A stretch of 64,000 bases of DNA from G963676655 sp963678305 (GCA_963678305.2 CAXXVV010000003.1:1-64000); one strand, 5' to 3'; counted from the stretch's first letter, positions 19,149-26,555 are shown. Program-made: numbers and translations. The notes: generated from the letters alone by a model not told the origin.

Positions 19149-21083
19149 TTATCCGTGAATGACAAAATCCTGGAAAGAATTCAATTCCTCGGCCGAGAAC
19201 TCCTCGGCGTCCTTAATACCGCCGGTTACCACCTCGCCCATCTCCGCTAGCTCGGCGTCGCGTTTATCTTCGCGATATTCGATTTGCCGGGTTTCCCCTG
19301 GCAGCGCTTTGTAATGATTGAATTCATGGCTTGCGCCCTTGACGCTCCTGGAACTTCCGACCTTGACGATATCGAAATCATCCGGCAGTTGCAGCAGCTC
19401 TTGAACGTTCAAAAGATGCAAGCCGCCGGTTAGCTCGTTCAACATTGTATATCCGGCTTTAAGCTGGCCGCGATGTTCTTTCATTTGTTCGCTGATCCGT
19501 TGCCGGTCCTCGTCGCTTTTCGCCAGGGCTTTGCATTTTTCCCGGGTTTCGCATTTGCCGATCGGCTGGCCGTCCGGAGTGAAAACAAACACATGCTCAT
19601 CGGTCAGCATGGAAGTTTTAACCATTAGCTTTTCGCCGAAATGATTAAGCAGGCAATTGCCGTAATAATAGGTTTTATCAACGCTGACGCAGAAGCCGCG
19701 CCCGACCGTCCTGAGACTCGCCAGCGGCATCAAAAACGCCGCGAACAACTCTTCCACGGTCAACGGCGCCGCGTGGTAGCGTTCGCCGTGTTCAAATGCC
19801 GCCCGGGGCGTCTGGCCTCCGACAATTTCGCCGTTGTTCTGCTGATCGTGATATAGTTCTATCCATTTGCTGAAAGCCTGGCAGAACTGTTCCAGCGTCG
19901 GCAGGTGTTCGGGATGCTTGCGGAAGTGCTCGGCTGCGTCCGGACGCGCTCCCGGCGTGTTCCCCAGGTAAGCGGCAAAATACTTGTCAAATTTCTCCGC
20001 GTGTTCTTTGAATCCGCGTTCGACCGTTTTCGCGCGGCCGTTGTAAGGCAGTGAAGTAATTACTTTTATTCCCAGGCTTTTCAGAATCGAATGCTCATGC
20101 CCGGCGAATTCGACCGGCTCGGAAAACCCCTGCGCCTTGAAGTCTTTGCCGTTGTCGTTATACAGATAACCGGGGCGGCCGTGCCGGGCGATCCCCCAGG
20201 CCAGGCCGTTCCGGATCGTCGCGTTGTTCGGGCTTTCGGCCTGAATCTGCCAGCTGGTGAAATACCAGCTTTTCGCGTCCATGAAAGCGCAGAGCCATGG
20301 CCGTGTCGCTTTCCATTGGCCGTTCTCATCCAGCACCTTGATATAGCAGTCGAATATCCTGTGGTCACTGATCCAGATTTCATTTGCCCGGACCTCGCTC
20401 CAGTCGCGGTGGATATAGCCGACGATATGGTTCTTGACGTATTCCTCGCCGTAGCGGGCCAGCACGACCGCGATCGGCGGCAGCTGCTTGACCCGGTATC
20501 GGGTCTGGCCGATCGACGGCACTTCCGCGAACGGGTTCTGCTCCCTCATCCGACACGATGCCAGGCGGTAACATTCCTCGACTGACAGCTTGTTCTGGTT
20601 CAGGTAAAATGCCCGGAAGAACTTCCAGAACTCGGCGTCGCCTCTCGCCGCCTGGACGCCGGTATTGTAATTGTCGACCAGAACATTCCGGTTGTCCCAA
20701 TTGTATTCTCTGCCGACTTTACCGAGTTTCCGGAGCCACGCCCGGCAATTATTGTAGGTCAACTGTGACCGGCCGTTCTGGCCGCCGCTTTTCAGTTTCG
20801 GGAACGAGCGGATATGCAGCCTGGCAACTTCCTCGCAGCACTTTTCCATTTTCCAGCCGGTTGCCGCTTTTTTCTCGACACAGAGTTTACAGAACAGCCA
20901 GCGCTCGTCGCGCTTTAAACGCTGATCTACGGTCAATTCGTTAGACTCTTTCCTCGGCCGTGCGATCGCGGTATTTGTCCGTGCCAGGCCATAGCGGTCC
21001 GTAGCGGTCCGTGTTGCATTCACCGGCGCCAATGCCTCCGTCCCGCCGGTTAGTAAATTTTCTTTTAGTGCTGCCAGTCCCAT
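19149..21083 (-). CDS. MuA-like DDE transposase
   Basis: The 644-residue protein carries the DDE integrase core: Asp240 in EIWISDHRIFDCY, Asp310 in YLYNDNGKDFKAQ, and Glu355 in YNGRAKTVERGFKEH, which parallels the AKPVERAF of MuA. Residues 50-200 hold helical DNA-binding segments, and a beta-barrel-like region follows the core (about 430-520). A C-terminal tail of about 90 residues could contact the MuB-like ATPase encoded next. It should pair the two phage ends and cut next to TG/CA. Length is close to MuA (663). Confidence 0.94.
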   Translation of the reverse strand: MGLAALKENLLTGGTEALAPVNATRTATDRYGLARTNTAIARPRKESNELTVDQRLKRDERWLFCKLCVEKKAATGWKMEKCCEEVARLHIRSFPKLKSGGQNGRSQLTYNNCRAWLRKLGKVGREYNWDNRNVLVDNYNTGVQAARGDAEFWKFFRAFYLNQNKLSVEECYRLASCRMREQNPFAEVPSIGQTRYRVKQLPPIAVVLARYGEEYVKNHIVGYIHRDWSEVRANEIWISDHRIFDCYIKVLDENGQWKATRPWLCAFMDAKSWYFTSWQIQAESPNNATIRNGLAWGIARHGRPGYLYNDNGKDFKAQGFSEPVEFAGHEHSILKSLGIKVITSLPYNGRAKTVERGFKEHAEKFDKYFAAYLGNTPGARPDAAEHFRKHPEHLPTLEQFCQAFSKWIELYHDQQNNGEIVGGQTPRAAFEHGERYHAAPLTVEELFAAFLMPLASLRTVGRGFCVSVDKTYYYGNCLLNHFGEKLMVKTSMLTDEHVFVFTPDGQPIGKCETREKCKALAKSDEDRQRISEQMKEHRGQLKAGYTMLNELTGGLHLLNVQELLQLPDDFDIVKVGSSRSVKGASHEFNHYKALPGETRQIEYREDKRDAELAEMGEVVTGGIKDAEEFSAEELNSFQDFVIHG

Positions 21084-21104
21084 TTTATCCTCAACTCCTT
21101 ACCT

Positions 21105-21854
21105 TCAACCGGCGTTTAGCGCCGCCTTGGTCAAACCCTCACGCAGTAACGCGAGCTTATGGCCTGCTTCGATTAATTCGCCTTCGATTAATGTTATTAC
21201 TTGCAGATCGGGAATTGCCCGTTCGCTCCAGTAGTTAATGCTTGCTTCCAGCAGCCCGATCCCGCCGGTCGCGAACTTCCGGGCGCTGACCTCGTCGAAC
21301 GAATCCCCGGCCGCCACTGCCGCCGGATCACATTCGATAATCGTATCGAGCGCTCCGAACAAGTCAGGCTGATACATCTCTTCTTTCCCCCCGCTTTTGC
21401 TTACCCGGCCCAGGGCCAGCGCGACCGCGTCCCGGACCTGCTCCCGGGTCATTTCCTCAACCGGGTTGATCTCCAGGAACTTCTCCAGGCAATCTATCCC
21501 GGAGCCGTTCGACTCATAATCCAGCTGCGTCAATGGATAAACCTTTCTGAAATCAACCCTGATCAGCCGTTTATACAATGCCCCGTTCTCCTGGATCGCC
21601 AGCAGCATATCGCCGACTGATCTCAAATGATAGATGTATCCCTCATCAATCTTGAAAGTTTCAAGCGCCCATTTCATCCACTCCCGGGCGTTATCATCAA
21701 AATTATCTCGCCGCGCCGCAGCCAGAAGAATAGCAGTTGCATTCGGAGCCATTCGTTGGGCCTCAATTAGCTCATGTATGGCCCGTGTTTTTTCCGGTAG
21801 ATCAGATGGGATATTTCCCGATATTACCGAGTGAATTATTTGTGAAATCTCCAT
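21105..21854 (-). CDS. phage early protein of unknown function, upstream of transposase
   Basis: The 249-residue protein is largely helical. Features include an N-terminal KTRAIHELIEAQRMAPNATA, a central DYESNGSGIDCLEKFLEINP, and MTREQVRDAVALALGR. The position directly ahead of the transposase suggests a transposition or replication role, an inference only. The 13-bp end motif lies 39 bp upstream of its ATG, in the short gap to the Gam-like gene. I could not assign a family. Confidence 0.65.
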   Translation of the reverse strand: MEISQIIHSVISGNIPSDLPEKTRAIHELIEAQRMAPNATAILLAAARRDNFDDNAREWMKWALETFKIDEGYIYHLRSVGDMLLAIQENGALYKRLIRVDFRKVYPLTQLDYESNGSGIDCLEKFLEINPVEEMTREQVRDAVALALGRVSKSGGKEEMYQPDLFGALDTIIECDPAAVAAGDSFDEVSARKFATGGIGLLEASINYWSERAIPDLQVITLIEGELIEAGHKLALLREGLTKAALNAG

Positions 21855-21892
21855 ATCTTCCTTTCTTACTGTAACCGTTACAGTTTGTACTT

Positions 21893-21905
21893 ATTTGCGA
21901 AAACC
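21893..21905 (-). promoter_or_regulatory. internal copy of the transposase-end motif
   Basis: An exact GGTTTTCGCAAAT (minus strand) lies in the 53-bp gap between the Gam-like gene and the next gene. It could be an internal transposase or repressor site. A GTAACCGTTAC palindrome lies about 20 bp away at 21871-21881. Confidence 0.6.
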
Positions 21906-21907
21906 GT

Positions 21908-22417
21908 TTATGAAATTGTCTCTTTTTTTGCCTGGGCCAGTAAAACTTTATCCACCTGGTAAAAAGTGGTTTCGCCGATATCGATCCGGACGCCGGGAAT
22001 CTTAATCCCTTTTTTGACTGCGGCCCGGAGCGGGGTTTTCAGTACCGTTTCCTCGATTTTGAACATCGTATTCATCCGGTTTTCCTTGAGGAATTCCAGC
22101 ACCTCGGCCTCGTTGTCTATTTCCAGCCCGGACGTCTCCCGCATGCCGTATCTGCCGAATGGGGTCTGGCGGCTTCGCGGCTTCTTGAACTCGTCCGGAT
22201 GCGCCAGGATATAGGTTTTCAACTGTTCGGCCCGGACCGTGATCCCCGCGCTGATCAACTCCTGTTCCTGCTTGGCTTCGGCTTTGATCTTGTTTATCCT
22301 GGCGTCGCTCGATGCCGCCTTCTTTACCGCCTGAATTTCCAGGTCGCTGATTTCCTGCAGCAGCTGGTCCGCTTTTTCCCGGCTCATTTCCCGGGTGTCT
22401 GACAGTCGTTTCGTCAT
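21908..22417 (-). CDS. gam: Mu Gam-like host-nuclease inhibitor
   Basis: The 169-residue protein matches Mu Gam in length and plan: an N-terminal coiled coil (REKADQLLQEISDLEIQAVK), the middle TYILAHPDEF, then FGRYGMRETSGLEIDNEAEV and a short C-terminal domain. Gam is a Ku-like protein that binds linear DNA ends and blocks host exonucleases. It overlaps the upstream gene by ATGA and precedes the transposition genes, a common place in Mu-like phages. Confidence 0.88.
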   Translation of the reverse strand: MTKRLSDTREMSREKADQLLQEISDLEIQAVKKAASSDARINKIKAEAKQEQELISAGITVRAEQLKTYILAHPDEFKKPRSRQTPFGRYGMRETSGLEIDNEAEVLEFLKENRMNTMFKIEETVLKTPLRAAVKKGIKIPGVRIDIGETTFYQVDKVLLAQAKKETIS

Positions 22418-22599
22418 TTTTTACCTTTCTTTTTAAAAGCCGCCGCATTCCGACGCGAGGCGGTGCAAACTTTATACTTCGGGCAGCAGTAGTCGCAGTA
22501 CCCGATAAAACCTTGGTTCATTTCCAGGTGACATTTCCGGAAATCGTCCCGCATCTTCTGGAGCCGGAATAACCGCTGATAGTTATTTAATCTTTCCAT
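22414..22599 (-). CDS. small Cys-rich phage protein
   Basis: This 61-residue basic protein has four cysteines in a possible metal site, CDYCCPKYKVC. The start at 22599 is supported by GAGGA eight to nine bases upstream; the longer open frame would cover the end of the HTH gene. It is coupled to the Gam-like gene by ATGA. No family was recognised. Confidence 0.65.
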   Translation of the reverse strand: MERLNNYQRLFRLQKMRDDFRKCHLEMNQGFIGYCDYCCPKYKVCTASRRNAAAFKKKGKK

Positions 22600-22601
22600 T
22601 A

Positions 22602-22979
22602 TCAGGCTTCCTCGAGATTGCGTATAGAACTCAATGTCAAGTTTCCGACGCAACACTCATCCTCGAAAGACTTGAGGTGATTGTAGACGGTTTGACGGCT
22701 CATTCCGAGGATTGTCGCCAGGTCTGTGATGCTTTTTTCCGGCAGCCGTAAATAGGCTTGGACCGTGAACCAGCGCTCGGGGCTTTTCGCGACCGAATCG
22801 CCAAAACCGAGTAGTCCGAATTTCCGGTAATCGTCTCTGCTTGCTTTCGCCGGGCCGTCCTGGCATTCTTCCCCGGCGTCAGCCGGTTCATCGCCGTCAG
22901 TCGTACTGACCATAACGTCATAAGGCGTTACTTCGTCAACCGCTATATCATCGATATGCCCCACGTATTTCATAGCCAT
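22602..22979 (-). CDS. helix-turn-helix protein
   Basis: About 125 residues. The C-terminal half has an HTH of the kind found in sigma-like and transposase regulators: KSITDLATILGMSRQTVYNHLKSFED. The N-terminal half is acidic and probably disordered. ATG 22979, and a second ATG six bases on, follow GCGGGGGC; the gene overlaps the end of the membrane-peptide gene. A DNA-binding regulator of the early operon is likely but not shown. Confidence 0.7.
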   Translation of the reverse strand: MAMKYVGHIDDIAVDEVTPYDVMVSTTDGDEPADAGEECQDGPAKASRDDYRKFGLLGFGDSVAKSPERWFTVQAYLRLPEKSITDLATILGMSRQTVYNHLKSFEDECCVGNLTLSSIRNLEEA

Positions 22980-23137
22980 GCCCCCGCGATGATAACTCCG
23001 GCTCCGATGCCGCCCAGAAAGAAAAAGAGCCATGATAGAAATAATAAAACAAGCTCAATACAATACCTTTTTCGAGCTCTCTTTTGTTCCTCTTTCCGCC
23101 TGAAATTCGCTCTCTCGATTGCTAATAAATCACGCAT
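22970..23137 (-). CDS. small membrane protein
   Basis: The 55-residue product has a basic N-terminal helix (ERANFRRKEEQKRARKR) and one long hydrophobic segment IELVLLFLSWLFFFLGGIGA. It overlaps the upstream HTH gene by 8 bp and the next gene by 10 bp. A longer in-frame start at 23236 exists but would lie wholly within the upstream gene. Function unknown. Confidence 0.6.
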   Translation of the reverse strand: MRDLLAIERANFRRKEEQKRARKRYCIELVLLFLSWLFFFLGGIGAGVIIAGAWL

Positions 23138-23867
23138 CACCCGGCCCGCCTTTCCAGCCGAGATGCTGCCGGAATGCTCTTTCGACGTAAGGAAAAACAT
23201 TGCCTTTTTTAGCTTGGGAGATTGCATTGGCGTCAATATCTAACAACCCTGCCAGCTTGCTTTGGGTGATATTGCAAAGTTCGAGTACGGCTTCAATCAG
23301 CTCGTGAATAGTGTCACACTCGTCAATCGGAACCTCGTTTTTGATATCCTCAAGCGTTAACGGCGATAGCAAGTTGTCAGGGTTGTTCCAGTTCAGCCGC
23401 TCCGCTAGCATTCTTTCGACTACCAGGGATCCTTTTCCTTGGCCCAGATCATAGATTGATTGTGGGTTAACATCGAGCAGCTTTGCCAGCGCAGATTTTT
23501 TCAAGCCGGTTTCAGCGATAATCGCCGATATCGCGTCGGAGGCGTTCAGCCCTTTCAGATCGACATGCATTTTAATATCCTGAAGCGTTATTTTCGGGAC
23601 TTTCCCGCCGCTGTAGGGCTTGCCGCCGGGGTCGTCTTTTTTTGCCTTGCCATCGTTGCCAGTGGTTTTTTCCTGGGAGCGCGGACGTCTCGTCCGGCTT
23701 TTGCCCCCTGGGAGCGCGGACGTCTCGTCCGCATTCGCCTTGTTTTTCTGGCAACTGGAAACTGGCACAACTTTGTTGAGCGCCCCGCTTGCGGGGGGCA
23801 ACTGTTCCTGGCAACTGGTTAACAACTCCCGAAACTCTTCCATCGACCCTTCAAATTTAAATCTCAT
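23130..23867 (-). CDS. protein with a duplicated HTH domain and repeat-derived linker
   Basis: The 245-residue protein ends in two similar blocks of about 75 residues (93-167 and 168-240), each of the form TL-x-DIK...I-x-E/EL...S-x-LA-x-LLD...VER...L-x-W, and each with an XRE-like HTH (SALAKLLDVNPQSI, SKLAGLLDIDANAI). This is an internal duplication. The linker at 45-70 is encoded by two copies of the GGGAGCGCGGACGTCTCGTC repeat 35 bp apart, translated in two different frames (NADETSALPG, then SRTRRPRSQ). The start overlaps the glycyl-radical gene by ATGA. Confidence 0.75.
   Translation of the reverse strand: MRFKFEGSMEEFRELLTSCQEQLPPASGALNKVVPVSSCQKNKANADETSALPGGKSRTRRPRSQEKTTGNDGKAKKDDPGGKPYSGGKVPKITLQDIKMHVDLKGLNASDAISAIIAETGLKKSALAKLLDVNPQSIYDLGQGKGSLVVERMLAERLNWNNPDNLLSPLTLEDIKNEVPIDECDTIHELIEAVLELCNITQSKLAGLLDIDANAISQAKKGNVFPYVERAFRQHLGWKGGPGDA
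23675..23734 (-). repeat. two direct copies of the GGGAGCGCGGACGTCTCGTC repeat within a gene
   Basis: Copies start at 23675 and 23710. The first lacks the last stem base match (CGTCCGG instead of CGTCCGC). Both lie in the variable linker of the duplicated-HTH gene. Confidence 0.9.
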
Positions 23868-24007
23868 GCTGCTTTACCTCCTGAGTTTGGTTTGTAATAT
23901 CTCCGGTCTTTGAACTCTTCTTTCTTGCCTTTGTTCCAGTTTGCCACGGGCCGGAAGTATCCGCAGACGCGACTGTATACTTCTGTTTTCGCTCCGCATT
24001 TATTCAT
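23864..24007 (-). CDS. stand-alone glycyl-radical domain, NrdD C-terminus-like, 47 residues
   Basis: The 47-residue product reads TEVYSRVCGYFRPVANWNKG followed by KKEEFKDR. It matches the C-terminal glycyl-radical loop of class III (anaerobic) ribonucleotide reductase, where RVxGY holds the radical glycine (here Gly16) and WNxGKxxEF follows. No reductase body is nearby. Its ATG overlaps the upstream stop (ATGA at 24004-24007), its own stop overlaps the next start (ATGA at 23864-23867), and GGAGGTAATCA precedes the ATG, so it is clearly a gene. By analogy with YfiD/GrcA, it might replace a damaged glycyl domain in the host NrdD; that is inference. Confidence 0.82.
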   Translation of the reverse strand: MNKCGAKTEVYSRVCGYFRPVANWNKGKKEEFKDRRYYKPNSGGKAA

Positions 24008-24303
24008 TGATTACCTCCATTTTCTTGCCACGAATCGCACGAATTGCACGAATCATTTTTTGAAAGTTTTTTTAAGTTTTTATACAGCTCGTCAAAGTCT
24101 TTACCGGACGCGATGACGAGCCGATTTAATTTCAGTTTGACGCTTTCGGGACCAAGAACCAGGGTCAACGGGCGGTCGCCGATCTCCACGCTTTCCATCA
24201 ATTCGTTGACGACTATCCCGATCCGGGTGTAACGCTCCAGCTCTTCGCGCTTATTAATACCCAACAACAATGAGTTCATCGCATCTATCTGGTTGCTGTC
24301 CAT
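24004..24303 (-). CDS. phage early protein, unknown, with repeat-derived C-terminus
   Basis: The 99-residue protein has no recognised family. It reads as a mixed helix/strand domain (MDSNQIDAMNSLLLGINKRE, RPLTLVLGPESVKLKLNRLV). The last 15 residues, SCNSCDSWQE, are encoded by the dispersed phrase ATTCGTGCAATTCGTGCGAT, suggesting a repeat captured by the reading frame. Its stop overlaps the start of the glycyl-radical gene. Confidence 0.6.
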   Translation of the reverse strand: MDSNQIDAMNSLLLGINKREELERYTRIGIVVNELMESVEIGDRPLTLVLGPESVKLKLNRLVIASGKDFDELYKNLKKLSKNDSCNSCDSWQENGGNQ

Positions 24304-24305
24304 TT

Positions 24306-24372
24306 CCTAATTCCTAATTTCTAATTTCTAATTTCTAATTCGAATGTCGCTTAGAAACCTAAGCGGCATTCG
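24306..24372. repeat. AATTAG phrase array with adjoining hairpin
   Basis: Tandem units TAATTCCTAATTTCTAATTT (24306-24342) run into a hairpin GAATG-T-CGCTTAG-AAAC-CTAAGCG-G-CATTC (about 24343-24372). The hairpin covers the stop codon of the next gene. The same phrase-next-to-hairpin pattern occurs at 1308-1357 and 53540-53605. Confidence 0.75.
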
Positions 24373-24713
24373 CTTCCGTTTCCCAGGTCGAGTTCCTGGC
24401 CGCCGAAAAATAAATAATCCGGGCCGGGTTCCGGCGCCGGATACTTTTCCAGGAGACGTTTTTCCGCTTCATTGAGCCCGGCCGGAGTGATAAAAATCCG
24501 GTTGTAGTCCTGGTGAAAATTCGGGCGGTCGACATGCCGGCCCTGAACAACCAGCCAGTCATGGATCGACGCGGCAACGCAGGGCATGGAGCCTGAGAGT
24601 AATCCGACTTCCCGCAGCTGGCCGAAAATCTTTTTCGGACCGGTCGCGATCCCGCGCCGTTTCAGCAGTCGGGCCGCCAGTTGTAACGTCATTCCATTCG
24701 CCGGTTGTTTCAT
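24351..24713 (-). CDS. KilA-C / antirepressor-like C-terminal domain protein
   Basis: The 120-residue protein resembles the KilA-C domain found at the C-end of phage antirepressors: TLQLAARLLKRRGIATGPKK, then LREVGLLSG, and later RPNFHQDYNRIFITPAGLNE. Only this domain is present. In phages such proteins bind DNA or repressors; here it is the third gene of the early operon. Similarity is judged by eye. Confidence 0.5.
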   Translation of the reverse strand: MKQPANGMTLQLAARLLKRRGIATGPKKIFGQLREVGLLSGSMPCVAASIHDWLVVQGRHVDRPNFHQDYNRIFITPAGLNEAEKRLLEKYPAPEPGPDYLFFGGQELDLGNGSECRLGF

Positions 24714-24828
24714 AATTCAAATCCTTATCTTAACCACGAAACCCACGAAAAAACACGAAAAAGATAGTTTTAAATTTCCGCTTTGCGGAATAATAAATTC
24801 GTGTCATTCGTGCGATTCGTGGCTCCTT

Positions 24829-25083
24829 TCAAAATGTTATACTTTCGTTGAAATGGCATTCGAAGCAGAAGTAGTTCGCTACTTCCGCGCCCATGCCGCA
24901 CTCATCGTAATCGTCGCTGGCGAAGACCATTGGCTCGCCGCATTCCGGACAGACCGGAGTACAGCACAGAGTGTCGTTTTCGCATTCCTCGCAATGGAGC
25001 GTCTTGTGCAGGTCGCTCTTATCGCAGTGCTTGCACTCCTCGTACCGCGATAAATACTCTTTCCAACTGATTAATCTGTCCAT
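24829..25083 (-). CDS. small multi-CxxC (zinc-ribbon-like) protein
   Basis: The 84-residue protein has five CxxC-type pairs (CKHC, CEEC, CPEC, CFEC and a CC pair), enough for two zinc ribbons, set in an acidic context. No family is recognised. Downstream, 24714-24828 is a gene-free phrase of ACGAAACCCACGAAAAAACA units. It is the second gene of the early operon. Confidence 0.65.
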   Translation of the reverse strand: MDRLISWKEYLSRYEECKHCDKSDLHKTLHCEECENDTLCCTPVCPECGEPMVFASDDYDECGMGAEVANYFCFECHFNESITF

Positions 25084-25101
25084 TCTAACTTTTCCTCCTG
25101 G

Positions 25102-25299
25102 TTAAAGATCCAGCAATTCCACCGGTTCACAGCCGAGTACCGCCGCATACTTCTGCGCTACCCGGATCGTTTTAATCCCAATGCTCATCTGGCGCGATAC
25201 GTTGCTCCGGCCGACATTTATCTTGGCCGCAATATCGACCGGCTTGATTCCGGCCTGTTCGATCGCCTGCCGTAACTTCGTTTTTCTCTTTTCGCTCAT
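25102..25299 (-). CDS. Cro/Ner-like HTH regulator, first early gene
   Basis: The 65-residue protein is essentially one XRE-type helix-turn-helix: LRQAIEQAGIKPVDIAAKIN, GRSNVSRQ. An AGGAGG site precedes ATG 25299. It is the first gene of the leftward early operon and lies divergent to the repressor-like gene at 26022, the position of ner in Mu. An operator-like palindrome (25331-25350) overlaps its promoter, so autoregulation is plausible. Confidence 0.85.
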   Translation of the reverse strand: MSEKRKTKLRQAIEQAGIKPVDIAAKINVGRSNVSRQMSIGIKTIRVAQKYAAVLGCEPVELLDL

Positions 25300-25329
25300 C
25301 TTGCCTCCTGGTTAACTCAAACGCACTAT

Positions 25330-25359
25330 TAATAAGGCGTATGTCTTATTTAAAATCAA
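25330..25359 (-). promoter_or_regulatory. early promoter with overlapping 20-bp operator
   Basis: On the minus strand TTGATT (25354-25359) and TTATTA (25330-25335) are 18 bp apart. Between and over them lies AATAAGGCGTATGTCTTATT (25331-25350), with perfect 6-bp arms. Two related sites at 25920-25940 and 25978-25995 flank the repressor promoter, so a common regulator likely binds all three. Confidence 0.6.
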
Positions 25360-25497
25360 AAAAATTTACTTCCCTTTTCCCGGGGTTATATTATTGTCGA
25401 GGCCGGTATTTTTAATATACCGACGATTCTCGATATGGCCCAGGCTCGCTCCAGCGATCCCGGCAATTATACACAACCCCATAAGGAGTAAATGAAC

Positions 25498-25863
25498 ATG
25501 GACTGGAAGACCGTTATCTCGATCGCCGGTTACGTTTTTATTGGCGCGGCTACTCTTGCTATCACTTACGCTTCGCTGAAGCTTAAGATTATCGACCGGA
25601 TCCTGGCCGAACGCCTCGCTCTGGAACAGGAGAAAACCGCTAAAGAGCGCAAAGCACGCGAAGAAGCGGAGGCGCATAACGCTTACCTGCTTGAGCAGCA
25701 GAAGATTATTCTTGAGCAGCTTAAGGAAGTTACTGGGATGACGCTTGAAACCAGCCGGAAAGCCGATGCCGTATCCAAGGCGTTGGCAAAAAATGACAGA
25801 ACCTTGAAAAAGCAAAATAAGCATATTAAAAATCTTAAATCTGAAATCGACGACTTGTCGTAA
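25498..25863 (+). CDS. membrane-anchored coiled-coil protein
   Basis: The product has an N-terminal hydrophobic helix (VISIAGYVFIGAATLAITYA) and then a long charged coiled coil (EKTAKERKAREEAEAH...LKKQNKHIKNLKSEI). AAGGAG (25483-25488) is nine bases ahead of ATG 25498 and only three ahead of the in-frame ATG 25492, so I prefer the former (121 residues). It lies between the two divergent regulators. Function unknown; a lysogenic membrane function is one possibility. Confidence 0.65.
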   Translation: MDWKTVISIAGYVFIGAATLAITYASLKLKIIDRILAERLALEQEKTAKERKAREEAEAHNAYLLEQQKIILEQLKEVTGMTLETSRKADAVSKALAKNDRTLKKQNKHIKNLKSEIDDLS

Positions 25864-25919
25864 TTCCATAACCTCTTTCTCCTTTTTTTGTTTGAAATTT
25901 AATAACGTCCTGATATTAA

Positions 25920-25995
25920 AATAAGGCGTACGCACTAATTGTCAAGCCTTTTTTTATCAAAAGTTGATTTTTTTTTAAACAAGGTGTATCTTAGT
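25920..25995 (+). promoter_or_regulatory. repressor promoter with two operator-like sites
   Basis: TTGATT (25964-25969) and TATCTT (25987-25992) are spaced 17 bp, 30 bp before the repressor-like ATG. Operator-like AATAAGGCGTACGCACTAAT starts at 25920, and AACAAGGTGTATCTTAGT (25978-25995) covers the -10. Both resemble the palindrome at 25331-25350. Confidence 0.6.
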
Positions 25996-26021
25996 ACCTA
26001 CCGCATAAATAATGAGGGATT

Positions 26022-26405
26022 ATGGATTTAGTTCGAGAAACAAAAAAAGCTTTACTTCGCGCTTGTGACAAAGCCGGAAACCAGTTAAGACTTCAAGAAA
26101 AAACCGGCGTTAGTTATGCTGTGATTAATAAATTTCATAGCGGTAAGCGTGATATTGGTAATATGACCTTGTATACGCTTGAAAAGTTATTTCCAGAGCT
26201 GGACGTATCTTACTTTCGAGATGAGGTTCGTTTGTCCGGCTTTAGTAATTTATCTAGATCTGATCAAAAACTTCTGAAGATTATCGTTGAGCTTGATGAG
26301 GACGGCAAGCTTGACGCGCTTGAGGCGCTAATAACCATACGCGAGCGCCGCCGTTTGGCTGGAGAAGTTGAAACGTCAAAACACGTTCGCGATCAGGCGG
26401 GCTAA
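26022..26405 (+). CDS. HTH repressor-like protein (lysogeny regulator)
   Basis: The 127-residue protein has an N-terminal HTH of the XRE/Cro type: GNQLRLQEKTGVSYAVINKF, followed by HSGKRDIGNMTLYTLEKLF. The C-terminal half is helical (LLKIIVELDEDGKLDALEAL). It is divergent from the early operon and controlled by a promoter covered with operator-like sites, the expected place of a Mu c-type repressor. A 3' overlapping frame to 26496 (see notes) may be a remnant of a longer C-terminus. Confidence 0.75.
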   Translation: MDLVRETKKALLRACDKAGNQLRLQEKTGVSYAVINKFHSGKRDIGNMTLYTLEKLFPELDVSYFRDEVRLSGFSNLSRSDQKLLKIIVELDEDGKLDALEALITIRERRRLAGEVETSKHVRDQAG

Positions 26406-26492
26406 GGAGTTGGGCTTCGAATTTGTCGGTCCCAACGCGCCCCGGCCAATCTCACAGTTTGAACAGGATCGTCTCGACTTTTTCGACAGGCC

Positions 26493-26532
26493 TTGACAAA
26501 TTTCTGGTGACAACATAAAATAATACTGTCAC
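26493..26532 (+). promoter_or_regulatory. strong promoter flanked by an inverted repeat
   Basis: TTGACA (26493-26498), a 17-bp spacer and TAAAAT (26516-26521) form a near-consensus sigma-70 promoter. GTGACA (26507-26512) and TGTCAC (26527-26532) form a perfect inverted repeat around the -10 and look like an operator. It would drive the zinc-ribbon gene and SNase. Confidence 0.7.
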
Positions 26533-26555
26533 AAATTATCATAGGAGGAAAAATA

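Noticed and set aside
25366..25935. Leftward 189-codon frame opposite the coiled-coil gene
   Set aside because: It mirrors 25498-25863, whose frame has a ribosome site and a sensible protein; the antisense has neither.
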